DNA from: Ancylobacter sp. Lp-2
Lineage (GTDB): Bacteria; Pseudomonadota; Alphaproteobacteria; Rhizobiales; Xanthobacteraceae
Reading direction: 5' to 3'
Length of the DNA: 59,589 nucleotides
Assembly (NCBI RefSeq): GCF_020523795.1
Contig: NZ_JAJALI010000002.1
Location: 1-59,589 of the forward strand
The position numbers and the translations under genes are program-made. Under the pieces are notes generated by a model. That model was not told where the DNA came from and made no database searches. It worked only from the letters and a program-made list of their open reading frames with translations. Shown here in pieces: positions 49,205 to 59,190 of the stretch; within the stretch, counting starts at the first letter, position 1; every line of letters begins with the position of its first letter.

Positions 49205-49261
49205 GATACATGTATCTTATGGTGATACAAATCGCAATAATCTGTATCTCGTGATGATACG
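49205..49261. promoter_or_regulatory. HigA-type operator repeats in the higBA promoter
   Basis: GATACATGTATC (49205-49216) is a perfect palindrome. TGTATC-N7-GATACA spans 49211-49229, and a second TGTATC-N7-GATACG spans 49243-49261 with the same 7-base gap. The AT-rich segment lies 22-78 bases upstream of higB and is a standard layout for HigA autorepression. Confidence 0.75.
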
Positions 49262-49436
49262 TTTTTCCTCGACCTGACGAGGGGGCCATCGTGGAGCGCC
49301 TTCGGTCGCTTCCGGGGTGCTTCTGCCCACTCCCGATTTATCGGTTGCCACCCGGCTTGCGAGGGGCTACCCCGCGCCTCGCCGAGCCGCGCCCTTCGCG
49401 GCTGCCGGTTTCAAGACCCGAACCTTCGAGAGACCC

Positions 49437-50459
49437 ATGCAGCGCACCGCCACCGGGCTTCCCTTCGACGACATCCGCAACCTGTTCCTCTCCCTGCCGG
49501 CGATCAATGCCGAGGCGGAGGCGGCGGCGCGGGCGCGGCAGGGGCAACTGGTCAAGCCGCCGGGTGCGCTCGGGCGGCTCGAGGAGATCGCCATCAAGCT
49601 CGCCGGCTGGCAGGGGCGCGAGATCCCGCGCATCGACCGCCCGACGGTCGCGGTGTTCGCCGGTACCCATGGCGTCGCGCGGCGCGGCGTCTCGCCCTAT
49701 CCGCCGGAGGTGACCAAGCAGATGGTCGCCACCTTCACCGACGGCAAGGCGGCGGTGAACCAGATCTGCGGCGTGTTCGGGGCCGGTCTCCGGGTGTTCG
49801 ACCTCGCGCTGGACATCCCGACCCGCGACATCGTGGAAGAGGACGCGCTCACCGAGGCCGAATGCGCCGCCACCATGGCCTTCGGCATGGAGGCGCTGGC
49901 CGGCGAGCCGGACCTGCTCTGCCTTGGCGAGATGGGCATCGGCAACACCACGGTGGCGGCGGCGATCTTCCACGGACTTTATGGCGGCAGCGCCACCGAA
50001 TGGGTGGGGCCGGGCACCGGCGCCACCGGCGCGGTGCTGGCGGCCAAGATCGCCGCTGTCGAGGCGGCGGTGGCGCGCTGCCGGGGCCATCTCGACGACC
50101 CCCTGGAAGTGCTGCGCCGGCTCGGCGGGCGCGAGCTCGCCGCCATGGCCGGCGCCATCCTCGCCGCCCGCATGCAGCGCGTGCCGGTGGTGCTGGACGG
50201 CTATGTGGTGACCGCCGCCGCCGCCGTGCTGCACGCGCTCGACCCCTCGGCGCTCGACCATTGCTTCGCCGGCCATGTCTCGGCCGAGCCCGCCCATGCC
50301 CGGGTGCTGGAGCAGCTGGGGATGAAGCCGCTGCTCGACCTCGGTATGCGGCTCGGCGAAGGCTCGGGGGCGGCGCTGTCGATCGGCGTGATCAAGGCGG
50401 CGGTCGCCTGCCATGGCGGCATGGCGACCTTCGCAGAAGCCGGCGTCGCGGACGCCTGA
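49437..50459 (+). CDS. cobT: Nicotinate-nucleotide-dimethylbenzimidazole phosphoribosyltransferase
   Basis: Activates dimethylbenzimidazole to alpha-ribazole phosphate using nicotinate mononucleotide. 340 residues from ATG 49437 (MQRTATGLPFDDI), the family-typical length. Motifs: QGQLVKPPGALGRLEEIAIKLAGWQ, VFAGTHGVARRGVSPYPPEVT, LCLGEMGIGNTTVAAAI, VGPGTGATG, VLDGYVVTAAAAVLHAL, and LGMRLGEGSGAALSIGVIKAAV with the catalytic Glu. It completes the lower-ligand pathway with bluB and cobS on the other strand; no cobalamin riboswitch was recognised upstream. Confidence 0.96.
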   Translation: MQRTATGLPFDDIRNLFLSLPAINAEAEAAARARQGQLVKPPGALGRLEEIAIKLAGWQGREIPRIDRPTVAVFAGTHGVARRGVSPYPPEVTKQMVATFTDGKAAVNQICGVFGAGLRVFDLALDIPTRDIVEEDALTEAECAATMAFGMEALAGEPDLLCLGEMGIGNTTVAAAIFHGLYGGSATEWVGPGTGATGAVLAAKIAAVEAAVARCRGHLDDPLEVLRRLGGRELAAMAGAILAARMQRVPVVLDGYVVTAAAAVLHALDPSALDHCFAGHVSAEPAHARVLEQLGMKPLLDLGMRLGEGSGAALSIGVIKAAVACHGGMATFAEAGVADA

Positions 50460-50463
50460 GAAG

Positions 50464-51024
50464 GTGCGAACTCCGGGCGGCCGCTGGCGCGCGCCTCGCC
50501 GGTTTCCGGCGGGAGGCCGGGCGCCGCGCCGGGGCTGGCGTGCCTCCACCTGGTGGGCGGTGCTGGTGGCGCTGGCGATGATCATCGCGGCGCTGGTGAT
50601 CGAGCGATTCGTACCGCCGCTCGACGGCGCCATGCGGGTTGCCGATGGCGACAGTTTCGAGCTCGGCGGCACGCGGGTGCGGCTGGAAGGCATCGACGCG
50701 CCGGAACTGCACCAGAGCTGCGGCGCGCCGGACGCGCTGTGGCCCTGCGGGCAGCGGGCCAAGCAGGCGATGCAGCAGGCGGTTGCGGCGGCCGGCAAGG
50801 ACGGCGTGACGTGCCGGCCGGTCGATGGCGACCGCTACGGGCGCTCGGTGTCGATCTGCCAGGCCGGCGGGCGCGACCTCGGGGCGCTGATGGTCGAACA
50901 GGGCTGGGCGGTGGCGACCTCCTTCGCCTATCGCGGCGAGCAGGCGGCGGCGCGGGCCGCCGGGCGCGGCATCTGGGCCGGCCCCTTCGAGATGCCGGCG
51001 GATTTTCGCGCCCGGCAGCGGTGA
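50464..51024 (+). CDS. Membrane-anchored thermonuclease-family (SNase-like) protein
   Basis: About 186 residues from GTG 50464; ATG 50413 within cobT is also possible and the ribosome site does not decide. A basic N-terminus and one hydrophobic anchor (WWAVLVALAMIIAALVIE) precede an SNase domain: GAMRVADGDSFELGGTRVRLEGIDAPELHQSC, AKQAMQQAV, RPVDGDRYGRSVSIC, DLGALMVEQGWAVA and RGEQAAARAAGRGIWAG. Asp/Glu residues for calcium and the Arg of DRYGRS are present, so nuclease activity is possible. Four Cys may form disulfides outside the cytoplasm. Confidence 0.85.
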   Translation: MRTPGGRWRAPRRFPAGGRAPRRGWRASTWWAVLVALAMIIAALVIERFVPPLDGAMRVADGDSFELGGTRVRLEGIDAPELHQSCGAPDALWPCGQRAKQAMQQAVAAAGKDGVTCRPVDGDRYGRSVSICQAGGRDLGALMVEQGWAVATSFAYRGEQAAARAAGRGIWAGPFEMPADFRARQR

Positions 51025-51025
51025 C

Positions 51026-51697
51026 ATGAACGGCTCCCGCGACCATCTAGGGGCGATGGACGCCCCGCTTTCCCCGCTCGATACCGTGCTTGCCGAAATC
51101 CGCGCCTGTCGCGCCTGCGTGGAGGCGCCGCGCGGCAAGCCGCTGCCGCACGCGCCGCGCCCGGTGCTGCATGTCGGCGCGTCGGCGCGGCTGCTGATCG
51201 CCTCGCAGGCGCCGGGCACCAAGGTGCATGCCTCCGGCCGCTCCTTCGACGACGCCTCCGGCGACCGGCTGCGGGACTGGCTCGGGCTCGACCGTGACCG
51301 GTTCTATGACGAGACGCGGGTCGCCATCGCCGCCATGGGGTTCTGCTTTCCCGGCCAGGATGCCAAGGGCGGCGACCTGCCTCCGCGCCGGGAATGCGCC
51401 GCGCTGTGGCACGACCGGCTGTTCGCGGCGCGCCCGGCATTCGAGCTGGTCGTCGCCGTGGGGGCGAGCGCGCAGGCCTATCACCTGAAGCGGCTGGGGC
51501 TGGCGGAATTCACGGCGCTCGGCCTCACCGAGCGGGTGACGCGCTGGCGGGAGATCTTCGAGGCGCGGCAGGCGCCACGGGTCATCCCGCTGCCGCATCC
51601 CTCCTGGCGCAATACCGGCTGGCTGAAGCGGCACCCGTGGTTCGAGGCTGAGCTGGTGCCGGTGCTGCGCGCCGAGGTGGCGCGGCTGGCGGGGTGA
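51026..51697 (+). CDS. Uracil-DNA glycosylase-family protein
   Basis: 223 residues of the UDG superfamily. The water-activating loop appears as LLIASQAPGTKVHASGRSFDDASGDRLRDWLG, the middle block as AIAAMGFCFPGQDAKGGDLPPRREC and the C-terminal catalytic loop as VIPLPHPSWRNTGWLKRHPWF. The spacing suits the uracil-DNA glycosylase-like family often annotated in alphaproteobacteria; it lacks the four-Cys iron-sulfur set of family 4, having only two Cys at RACRACVEA. ATG 51056 (MDAPLSPL) is an alternative start. It directly follows the thermonuclease gene. Confidence 0.87.
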   Translation: MNGSRDHLGAMDAPLSPLDTVLAEIRACRACVEAPRGKPLPHAPRPVLHVGASARLLIASQAPGTKVHASGRSFDDASGDRLRDWLGLDRDRFYDETRVAIAAMGFCFPGQDAKGGDLPPRRECAALWHDRLFAARPAFELVVAVGASAQAYHLKRLGLAEFTALGLTERVTRWREIFEARQAPRVIPLPHPSWRNTGWLKRHPWFEAELVPVLRAEVARLAG

Positions 51698-51703
51698 GGG
51701 ACC

Positions 51704-52459
51704 TCACCGCGACACGGCGACGTGGCGGTTGAGGCGGCGCTCCAGCACGTCCCACACTCGGCGCACGATCTCCACCATCAGCAGGTACAAAACGGCGGCC
51801 CACAGATAGACCTCCATGTCGTAGGAGCGCGAGAAGGCGAGGCGGGTGACGCCCATCAGGTCGTAGACCGTCACCACCGAGGCGATGGCGCTCGACTTGA
51901 TCATCAGCACCACCTCGTTGCCGAGCGGGCGCAGCCCGACCGCATAGGCCTGCGGCAGCAGCACGGTGCGGTAGATCTGGTAGCGTGTGAGGCCGAGCGA
52001 CTTGCCGCCCTCGTTCTGGCCGACCGGCAGGCTCTGCAATCCGCCGCGCAGGATCTCCGCCTGATAGGCGGCGGTGTTGAGCGTGAAGGTGAACACCGCG
52101 CAGTTGAAGGCGTCGCGGAAGAACCACCACAGGCCGATATCGGTAAAGAACTCGCGGAACTGGCCGGCGCCGTAATAGACGAGGAATGTCTGGGCCAGCA
52201 GCGGCGTGCCGCGGAAGAAATAGGAATAGCCGAAGGCGAGGCGCGAGGTGATCTTGCCGCCCTCGACGCGGGCAATGGCCAGCGGCAAAGCGAGGATGGC
52301 ACCGAAGATCATCGACAGCCCGACCAGCTCGACGGTGACCCACACGCCCTGCAGGAAGCGCAGGCCGTAGCGGTCCATCAGATCGGCGTTGAGGCCGATA
52401 AAGCCGGCCACCGCGAGGAAGCCCTGGCCGATGGGGGTGAGGAGCGCGTCCAGCATCAT
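51704..52459 (-). CDS. Basic/polar amino-acid ABC transporter permease (HisM/ArtM-like)
   Basis: 251-residue inner-membrane permease: VWVTVELVGLSMIFGAILALPLAIARV, SYFFRGTPLLAQTFLVYYGAG, the EAA loop (QNEGGKSLGLTRYQIYRTVLLPQAYAVGLRPLGNE) and the KSSAIASVVTVYDLMG block that characterises HisM/OccM subunits. ATG 52459 overlaps the partner permease stop (ATGA). No ATPase gene follows; the convergent UDG gene lies 6 bp beyond the stop. Confidence 0.92.
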   Translation of the reverse strand: MMLDALLTPIGQGFLAVAGFIGLNADLMDRYGLRFLQGVWVTVELVGLSMIFGAILALPLAIARVEGGKITSRLAFGYSYFFRGTPLLAQTFLVYYGAGQFREFFTDIGLWWFFRDAFNCAVFTFTLNTAAYQAEILRGGLQSLPVGQNEGGKSLGLTRYQIYRTVLLPQAYAVGLRPLGNEVVLMIKSSAIASVVTVYDLMGVTRLAFSRSYDMEVYLWAAVLYLLMVEIVRRVWDVLERRLNRHVAVSR

Positions 52460-53175
52460 TTCGCTCCCGCCCGCTTGAGGCCGCGGCTGGCCCTCGCCTC
52501 GGCGCGGGTCAGCACCAGGCTGGAGAGGATGGAGAAGGCGAGATAGATGAGGCACGCCACCAGATAGAAGAAGAAGGGCTGCTTGGTGACGCCCACCGCG
52601 ATGGCGGTCTGCCGCATCAAATCGTTGATGGCGATGACGGAGACCAGCGAGGTGTCCTTCATCAGCACCATCCAGTTGTTGGACAGGCCGGGTAGGGCGA
52701 CGCGCCACAGCTGCGGGAACACGACGAGGCGGAACGCCTGCCATTTCGGCAGGCCGAGCGCGGCGGCGGCTTCCTTCTGCCCGCGCGGCACCGCTTTCAG
52801 CGCGGCGTAGAATACCTCGGAGGAGAAGGCGGCGAGCACCAGGCCGAGGGCGACGACGCCGGCGAGGAACTGGTTCACCTCGACATTGGCGCCGGGCCAG
52901 AAATAGCCGGCGAGGCGGGTAAGCAGCATCTGCCCGCCATAATAGACGATGAACAGCGTCAGCAGTTCCGGCAGGCCGCGGAACACGGTGGTGAACACGG
53001 TGGCCGCCGACCGGACGACCGGCGAGGGCGCGTCCTTGCCGAGCGCGACCAGAAGCCCCAGCGCGAGGCCGAAGGGCAGGGTGGCGAGGGCCAGCTCGAC
53101 GGTGAGCAGGGCACCGCGGGCGATCTCGTCGCCCCAGCCGCCCGGACCGAAGGAAAGCAGGGTCAGGAATTCCAT
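52456..53175 (-). CDS. Basic/polar amino-acid ABC transporter permease (HisQ/ArtQ-like)
   Basis: 239 residues from ATG 53175 (MEFLTLLSFGPGGWGDEIARG). HisQ-type sequence LLTVELALATLPFGLALGLLVALG, FTTVFRGLPELLTLFIVYYGGQM, and the EAA loop (QKEAAAALGLPKWQAFRLVVFPQLWRVALPGLSNNW), then KDTSLVSVIAINDLMRQ. It pairs with the next permease. A 195-bp gap with a hairpin separates it from the binding-protein gene. Confidence 0.92.
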   Translation of the reverse strand: MEFLTLLSFGPGGWGDEIARGALLTVELALATLPFGLALGLLVALGKDAPSPVVRSAATVFTTVFRGLPELLTLFIVYYGGQMLLTRLAGYFWPGANVEVNQFLAGVVALGLVLAAFSSEVFYAALKAVPRGQKEAAAALGLPKWQAFRLVVFPQLWRVALPGLSNNWMVLMKDTSLVSVIAINDLMRQTAIAVGVTKQPFFFYLVACLIYLAFSILSSLVLTRAEARASRGLKRAGAK

Positions 53176-53324
53176 CCCGGGAACGGCGCTCCGCTTGCGG
53201 CCAGGACGGGCTCGGCGGCCCGGAAGCACTCAGATTCGGTAGATGCGAGCATGGGCCGGCCCCGACGGGGGTTCAAGCGGGACACGGCAGGCTCGGGCGG
53301 CAGTTCGGGCGGCGGATCACGACA

Positions 53325-53364
53325 GGCGAGGGGGGCCAGCAGGGGAAGCGGCCGGCCCCTCGCC
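53325..53364 (-). terminator. Attenuator-like hairpin between binding-protein and permease genes
   Basis: GGCGAGGGG (53325-53333) pairs with CCCCTCGCC (53356-53364), with GGCC/GGCC able to extend the stem inside the loop. It starts just after the binding-protein stop on the minus strand. No T-run, so partial read-through and mRNA protection are more likely than full termination. Confidence 0.45.
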
Positions 53365-53370
53365 CGGCGA

Positions 53371-54147
53371 TCAGTAGACGCTGAACGGGAAGTACTTGGC
53401 GTTGATGGTCTTGTAGGTGCCGTCGGCGAGGATCTCGTCGATCGCCTTGTTGAACATCGCCACCAGCTCGGGATCGGTCTTGCGGATGCCGACGCCGACG
53501 CCGTCGCCGAAATATTTCGGATCGGTGTATTCGGCGCCGGTGAACTTGCAGCAGGCGCCGTCCTTGGTGGCCAGCCACTCCATCAGCACCACCTTGTCGG
53601 CGAGGATGGCGTCGAGGCGGCCATTGGCGAGGTCGAGATTGGCCTCGTCCTGCTTGCCGTACAGCTTCACCTCGGCGCCGGCCTTGCCGTAGACGTCCTC
53701 GAGATAGTTGGAGTGGATGGTCGAGGCCTGGGCGCCGAGCACCTTGCCCTTCAGCGCCGCCGGCGAGGTCTCGGTGACGGGAGAATCCTTGCGCACCGCG
53801 AAGGTGGCGGGGGTCTTGTAGTACTTCTTCGAGAAGTCGATCTGCTTCTTGCGTTCCTCGGTGATCGACATCGAGGCGACGATGGCGTCGTACTTGCCGG
53901 CCTGCAGCGCCGGGATGATGCCGTCCCAGTCCTGGGCGACGAAGGTGCACTCGACCTTCATCTTGGCGCACAGCGCCTTGCCGATGTCGATGTCGAAACC
54001 CTTGAGCTCGTTGTTCTCGACATAGTTGAAGGGCGGATAGGCACCCTCCGTGCCGATGCGGACGGTTTTCCATTCCTTGGCGGAGGCGCCGCTCAACGCG
54101 GCCGCGACCATCACGGCGGCGGCCGCGAAACGGGTGACGAGGCTCAT
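53371..54147 (-). CDS. Lysine/arginine/ornithine-type ABC substrate-binding protein
   Basis: 258 residues from ATG 54147 behind AAGGGGA. Signal peptide MSLVTRFAAAAVMVAAALSG, then the HisJ/ArgT-type mature start (VRIGTEGAYPPFNYVENNELKGFDIDIGKALCAKM), AQDWDGIIPALQAGKYDAIVASMSIT, FSKKYYKTPATFAV and the C-terminal ADGTYKTINAKYFPFSVY. The disulfide-forming Cys pair of HisJ-like proteins (LCAKMKVEC) is present. A basic amino acid, octopine or nopaline-type ligand is likely; the exact ligand is open. Confidence 0.93.
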   Translation of the reverse strand: MSLVTRFAAAAVMVAAALSGASAKEWKTVRIGTEGAYPPFNYVENNELKGFDIDIGKALCAKMKVECTFVAQDWDGIIPALQAGKYDAIVASMSITEERKKQIDFSKKYYKTPATFAVRKDSPVTETSPAALKGKVLGAQASTIHSNYLEDVYGKAGAEVKLYGKQDEANLDLANGRLDAILADKVVLMEWLATKDGACCKFTGAEYTDPKYFGDGVGVGIRKTDPELVAMFNKAIDEILADGTYKTINAKYFPFSVY

Positions 54148-54352
54148 GCTGTTCCCCTTTGGAAGATTGCCCTGGGCCGGTATTTTTTTGTTCCGGCGGC
54201 GGCGATGCTGGCATTTTTCCGGGGGATTGCGCAACCGGGGGTGATGCATTCTTGGTCACTGGCCACAGGTGACCGCGAATTGCGCATTCTCGGGCGATGC
54301 GCGCGGGTGTCCGGGCGGCGGCGCGAGACCGGCCGCCCGGAACGGCGGTGGC

Positions 54353-55261
54353 TCAGGCGGCTTCGATGGCGGTGGCGCCGAGCGTGCCGGCCCGCGCGGC
54401 CAGCCGCGCGCGGATCGCCACCGGCAACTGGCGGGCGGACTTGATGCGCGGCAGGTCCAGCTCGGCGATGGCGTCGTCCCCGGCGCCGAAGCGCGCGATG
54501 TATTCGGCGTGATTGTCGAAGCGGCGGCGGGTGACGTTGTCGACGAAGGTTTCCGCCGGCACGCCCTCGGCAAGGATGAGCGCGTGGTCGTCGAGCTCGA
54601 TGTGGAAATAGGTGAAGCGCTCGGCCGGCTGCGTGACGCGGCAGATGCTGGTGCCGTTCACCAGCGCGCTCGCCTGGACGAGGACTCCGTCGATCAGCAG
54701 CGCATGATCGGGGGACAGGAAGAGGTCGCGGGCGGGAAGGCTGTCGCCAAGGGCGCCGGCGGCGATGCGGATCGGGTAGGCGTGCAGTGGCTCGGCGAAG
54801 GTCCGCATCACCGTCTGACGCCCGATCCACTTCACCGGCCGGGTCTCGCCGGCGGCGGTCCGCACGAGGTCGCCGGCGGCGAGGGTCTCGACCGCGCGCT
54901 CGCCTTCCGGCGTGGCGACGTGCGTGCCTTCGAGGAAGCAGACGATCATCGCCTCGCGGGTGGCGGTGAAGGTGCCGGACAGGGTGGTGTCGCTGGTGAC
55001 GAGCAAATAGTCGGGAGATGAGAATAATATCATCCCATTTCCGTAATGCCCGACATAGATATAATAACCGTTCGGGCCGTGGTTAAAGTTCAAGTTGACG
55101 GATGAATTTACTTCGAATGTGTCCGGGCTATCATAGGAGAAAACCACCCATCCGTCGTCTCCCGGATTCAATGGGGGCGAAACTATTGAACCTGTAATCG
55201 TGTATACATTCGCAGATTCTTGAGTAAGATAATAAAATGAAGTAGCGTGAAACTCCGCCAT
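54353..55261 (-). CDS. Hint-domain (Hedgehog/intein-type) protein with N-terminal beta-rich region
   Basis: 302 residues. The first about 105 are Ser/Thr/Tyr/Asn-rich and beta-prone (FTITGS-like, SSVNLNFNHGPNGYYIYVGHYGNG). A Hint_2 domain starts at VCFLEGTHVATPEGERAVETLAAGDLV (Cys about 108), continuing with VKWIGRQTVMR, YPIRIAAGALGDSLPARDLFLSPDHALLIDGVLVQASALVNG and FTYFHIELDDHALILAEGVPAETFVD. Such alphaproteobacterial proteins are often secreted and may self-cleave at the Cys. The 5' half of the gene and its upstream region are much AT-richer than neighbours, hinting at transfer or domain shuffling. No secretion genes are adjacent. Confidence 0.88.
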   Translation of the reverse strand: MAEFHATSFYYLTQESANVYTITGSIVSPPLNPGDDGWVVFSYDSPDTFEVNSSVNLNFNHGPNGYYIYVGHYGNGMILFSSPDYLLVTSDTTLSGTFTATREAMIVCFLEGTHVATPEGERAVETLAAGDLVRTAAGETRPVKWIGRQTVMRTFAEPLHAYPIRIAAGALGDSLPARDLFLSPDHALLIDGVLVQASALVNGTSICRVTQPAERFTYFHIELDDHALILAEGVPAETFVDNVTRRRFDNHAEYIARFGAGDDAIAELDLPRIKSARQLPVAIRARLAARAGTLGATAIEAA

Positions 55262-55726
55262 GTTCCGCCTCTTGCTATTTTATAAGTAATTAGTCGAGGT
55301 ATGATAATAAGAGTCGGTATGTTTGCAATGCTTATGCCTTCCGTCATTTACCGATAATACAATGAGGCATGCGGCGGGTGCGTCACACGCAAGGTGACGG
55401 ATCGCCGTTCGGGCATGCCGATGCCGGGCGAGCGCGAAGATCGAGCGCTTTGGAAGCTGTGTCCCCGGCGACCGGCGCCGCCCGCTTCTTCAATGGTCGC
55501 CGCATCTTGGGAGCAATGGCGGGATCGCCGGCCGAAGGTGCGCGGTGAACGCAATCCACAATCGGGTCGGTCACAGGCGGGCAGGGGGCGGTAATGGCGG
55601 TAATGGGTCCGGCGCCGCCCATAAGCGCTTGCGATCACCTCATGCCGGCAGATGGGTTGACGCTGACGGCGTGCTGGTGTCTCACCCTCTGCAATGGTTC
55701 CAAGACGATAGCCGGGAGTGTCTGAC
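55262..55726. promoter_or_regulatory. AT-rich then GC-rich gap between Hint gene and mrp
   Basis: 465 bases with no credible gene. The roughly 110 bases next to the Hint gene are AT-rich, including TTATAAAATAG just upstream of its ribosome site on the minus strand, a probable promoter. The rest is GC-rich and holds the mrp leader with GGGAG at 55714-55718. Confidence 0.45.
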
Positions 55727-56932
55727 ATGGCGGTGAGCGCGGACGAGGTTAAGACGCGGCTGGCGCAGGTTTCCGCGCCGGATGGCCGGCCGGTCACCGA
55801 AGCGGGCGTGCTGTCGGAGATCCTGGTCTCCGACGGCAAGGTGTATCTGTCGATCACCGTCGATGCGCGCGAGGCGCAGGCCTGGGAGCCGGTGCGCGCC
55901 GCGGTGGAACGCACCGTGCGGGCGACGCCGGGCGTGACCTCGGCGCTGGTGGCGCTGACCGCCGAGCGCAAGGCTGGCACGTCCTCCCCTGCGCCTGCGC
56001 CGGCCGGTGGCTCCTCGACGACGCCGGTGCGCGTCTCCGGGCAGGGCGGACATTCCCATGCCGGCCACTCGCATGCCGGTCACACCCACGCGCCGCAGCC
56101 GCCCGCCGACCCGCAGAAGGAATCGCGCGGCCTGCCGGGGGTGGGCTCGATCATCGCGGTGGCGTCCGGCAAGGGCGGCGTCGGCAAGTCGACGCTGGCC
56201 GCCAATCTGGCGCTCGGCCTCTCGGCGCTCGGGCTGAAGGTCGGCCTGCTCGACGCCGACATCTACGGCCCCTCGGTGCCGCGCCTGATGGGGCTGAAGG
56301 GCAAGCCGGACGTCGAGGGGCGCATGCTCCAGCCGATGCACTCCTGGGGCCTCAAGGTGATGTCGATCGGCTTCCTCGTCGAGGAGGAGACGCCGATGAT
56401 CTGGCGCGGCCCGATGGTGATGTCGGCGATCAGCCAGATGCTGAAGGAAGTGGCCTGGGCGCCGCTCGACATTCTCGTCGTCGACATGCCGCCCGGCACC
56501 GGCGACGCGCAGCTGACCATGGCGCAGCAGGTGCCGCTGGCCGGCGCGGTGATCGTCTCCACCCCGCAGGACCTCGCTTTGATCGATGCGCGGCGCGGCG
56601 TCGCCATGTTCCAGAAGGTCAACGTGCCCGTCCTCGGCGTGGTCGAGAACATGAGCTACTTCCTGTGCCCGCATTGCGGCACCCGCTCCGACGTGTTCGG
56701 CCATGGCGGGGCGCGGCACGAGGCGCAGCGGCTCGGCGTGCCCTTCCTCGGCGAGGTGCCGCTGCAGATGGCGATCCGCGAGACCTCCGATGCCGGCCGC
56801 CCGATCGTCGCCACCCAGCCGGATAGCCCGGAGGCGCGGATCTATCGCGACATCGCCGCCGCCGTGCGGGCGACGCTGGAAGGGGGCCGTGCCACCGCGC
56901 GTCCGGCGCCGCGCATCGTCGTGGAGAGCTGA
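55727..56932 (+). CDS. mrp: Mrp/ApbC iron-sulfur cluster carrier ATPase
   Basis: Cytoplasmic P-loop protein that transfers Fe-S clusters to apoproteins. About 401 residues from ATG 55727. An N-terminal MIP18/DUF59-like domain (about 5-80) is joined by a Pro/Ala linker with a His-rich run (GGHSHAGHSHAGHTH, about 107-121) to the NTPase domain: deviant Walker A VASGKGGVGKST (about 145-156), switch I LLDADIYGPSVPRLMG, VVDMPPGTGDAQLT, and the cluster-binding CPHC (Cys about 314 and 317). The His-rich insertion is unusual in length and could bind metal. A strong terminator follows. Confidence 0.96.
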   Translation: MAVSADEVKTRLAQVSAPDGRPVTEAGVLSEILVSDGKVYLSITVDAREAQAWEPVRAAVERTVRATPGVTSALVALTAERKAGTSSPAPAPAGGSSTTPVRVSGQGGHSHAGHSHAGHTHAPQPPADPQKESRGLPGVGSIIAVASGKGGVGKSTLAANLALGLSALGLKVGLLDADIYGPSVPRLMGLKGKPDVEGRMLQPMHSWGLKVMSIGFLVEEETPMIWRGPMVMSAISQMLKEVAWAPLDILVVDMPPGTGDAQLTMAQQVPLAGAVIVSTPQDLALIDARRGVAMFQKVNVPVLGVVENMSYFLCPHCGTRSDVFGHGGARHEAQRLGVPFLGEVPLQMAIRETSDAGRPIVATQPDSPEARIYRDIAAAVRATLEGGRATARPAPRIVVES

Positions 56933-56977
56933 GGCGTCCGGCGCTCCCAGGCGCTTTCCTCGGATCTCAGTAGAGAC

Positions 56978-57012
56978 AACTCCCGCAATTATCTGAGTTG
57001 CGGGAGTTTTTT
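56978..57012 (+). terminator. Strong intrinsic terminator after mrp
   Basis: An 11-bp perfect stem (AACTCCCGCAA at 56978-56988 and its complement at 56998-57008) with a 9-nt loop is followed directly by a T-run. It is the clearest Rho-independent terminator in the window; on the other strand no T-run follows. Confidence 0.92.
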
Positions 57013-57013
57013 C

Positions 57014-59190
<2,177 letters not shown>

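Noticed and set aside
49184..49436. Cobalamin riboswitch upstream of cobT
   Set aside because: I could not find a B12-box-like sequence or the expected long structured leader; the gap is mainly the higBA promoter.
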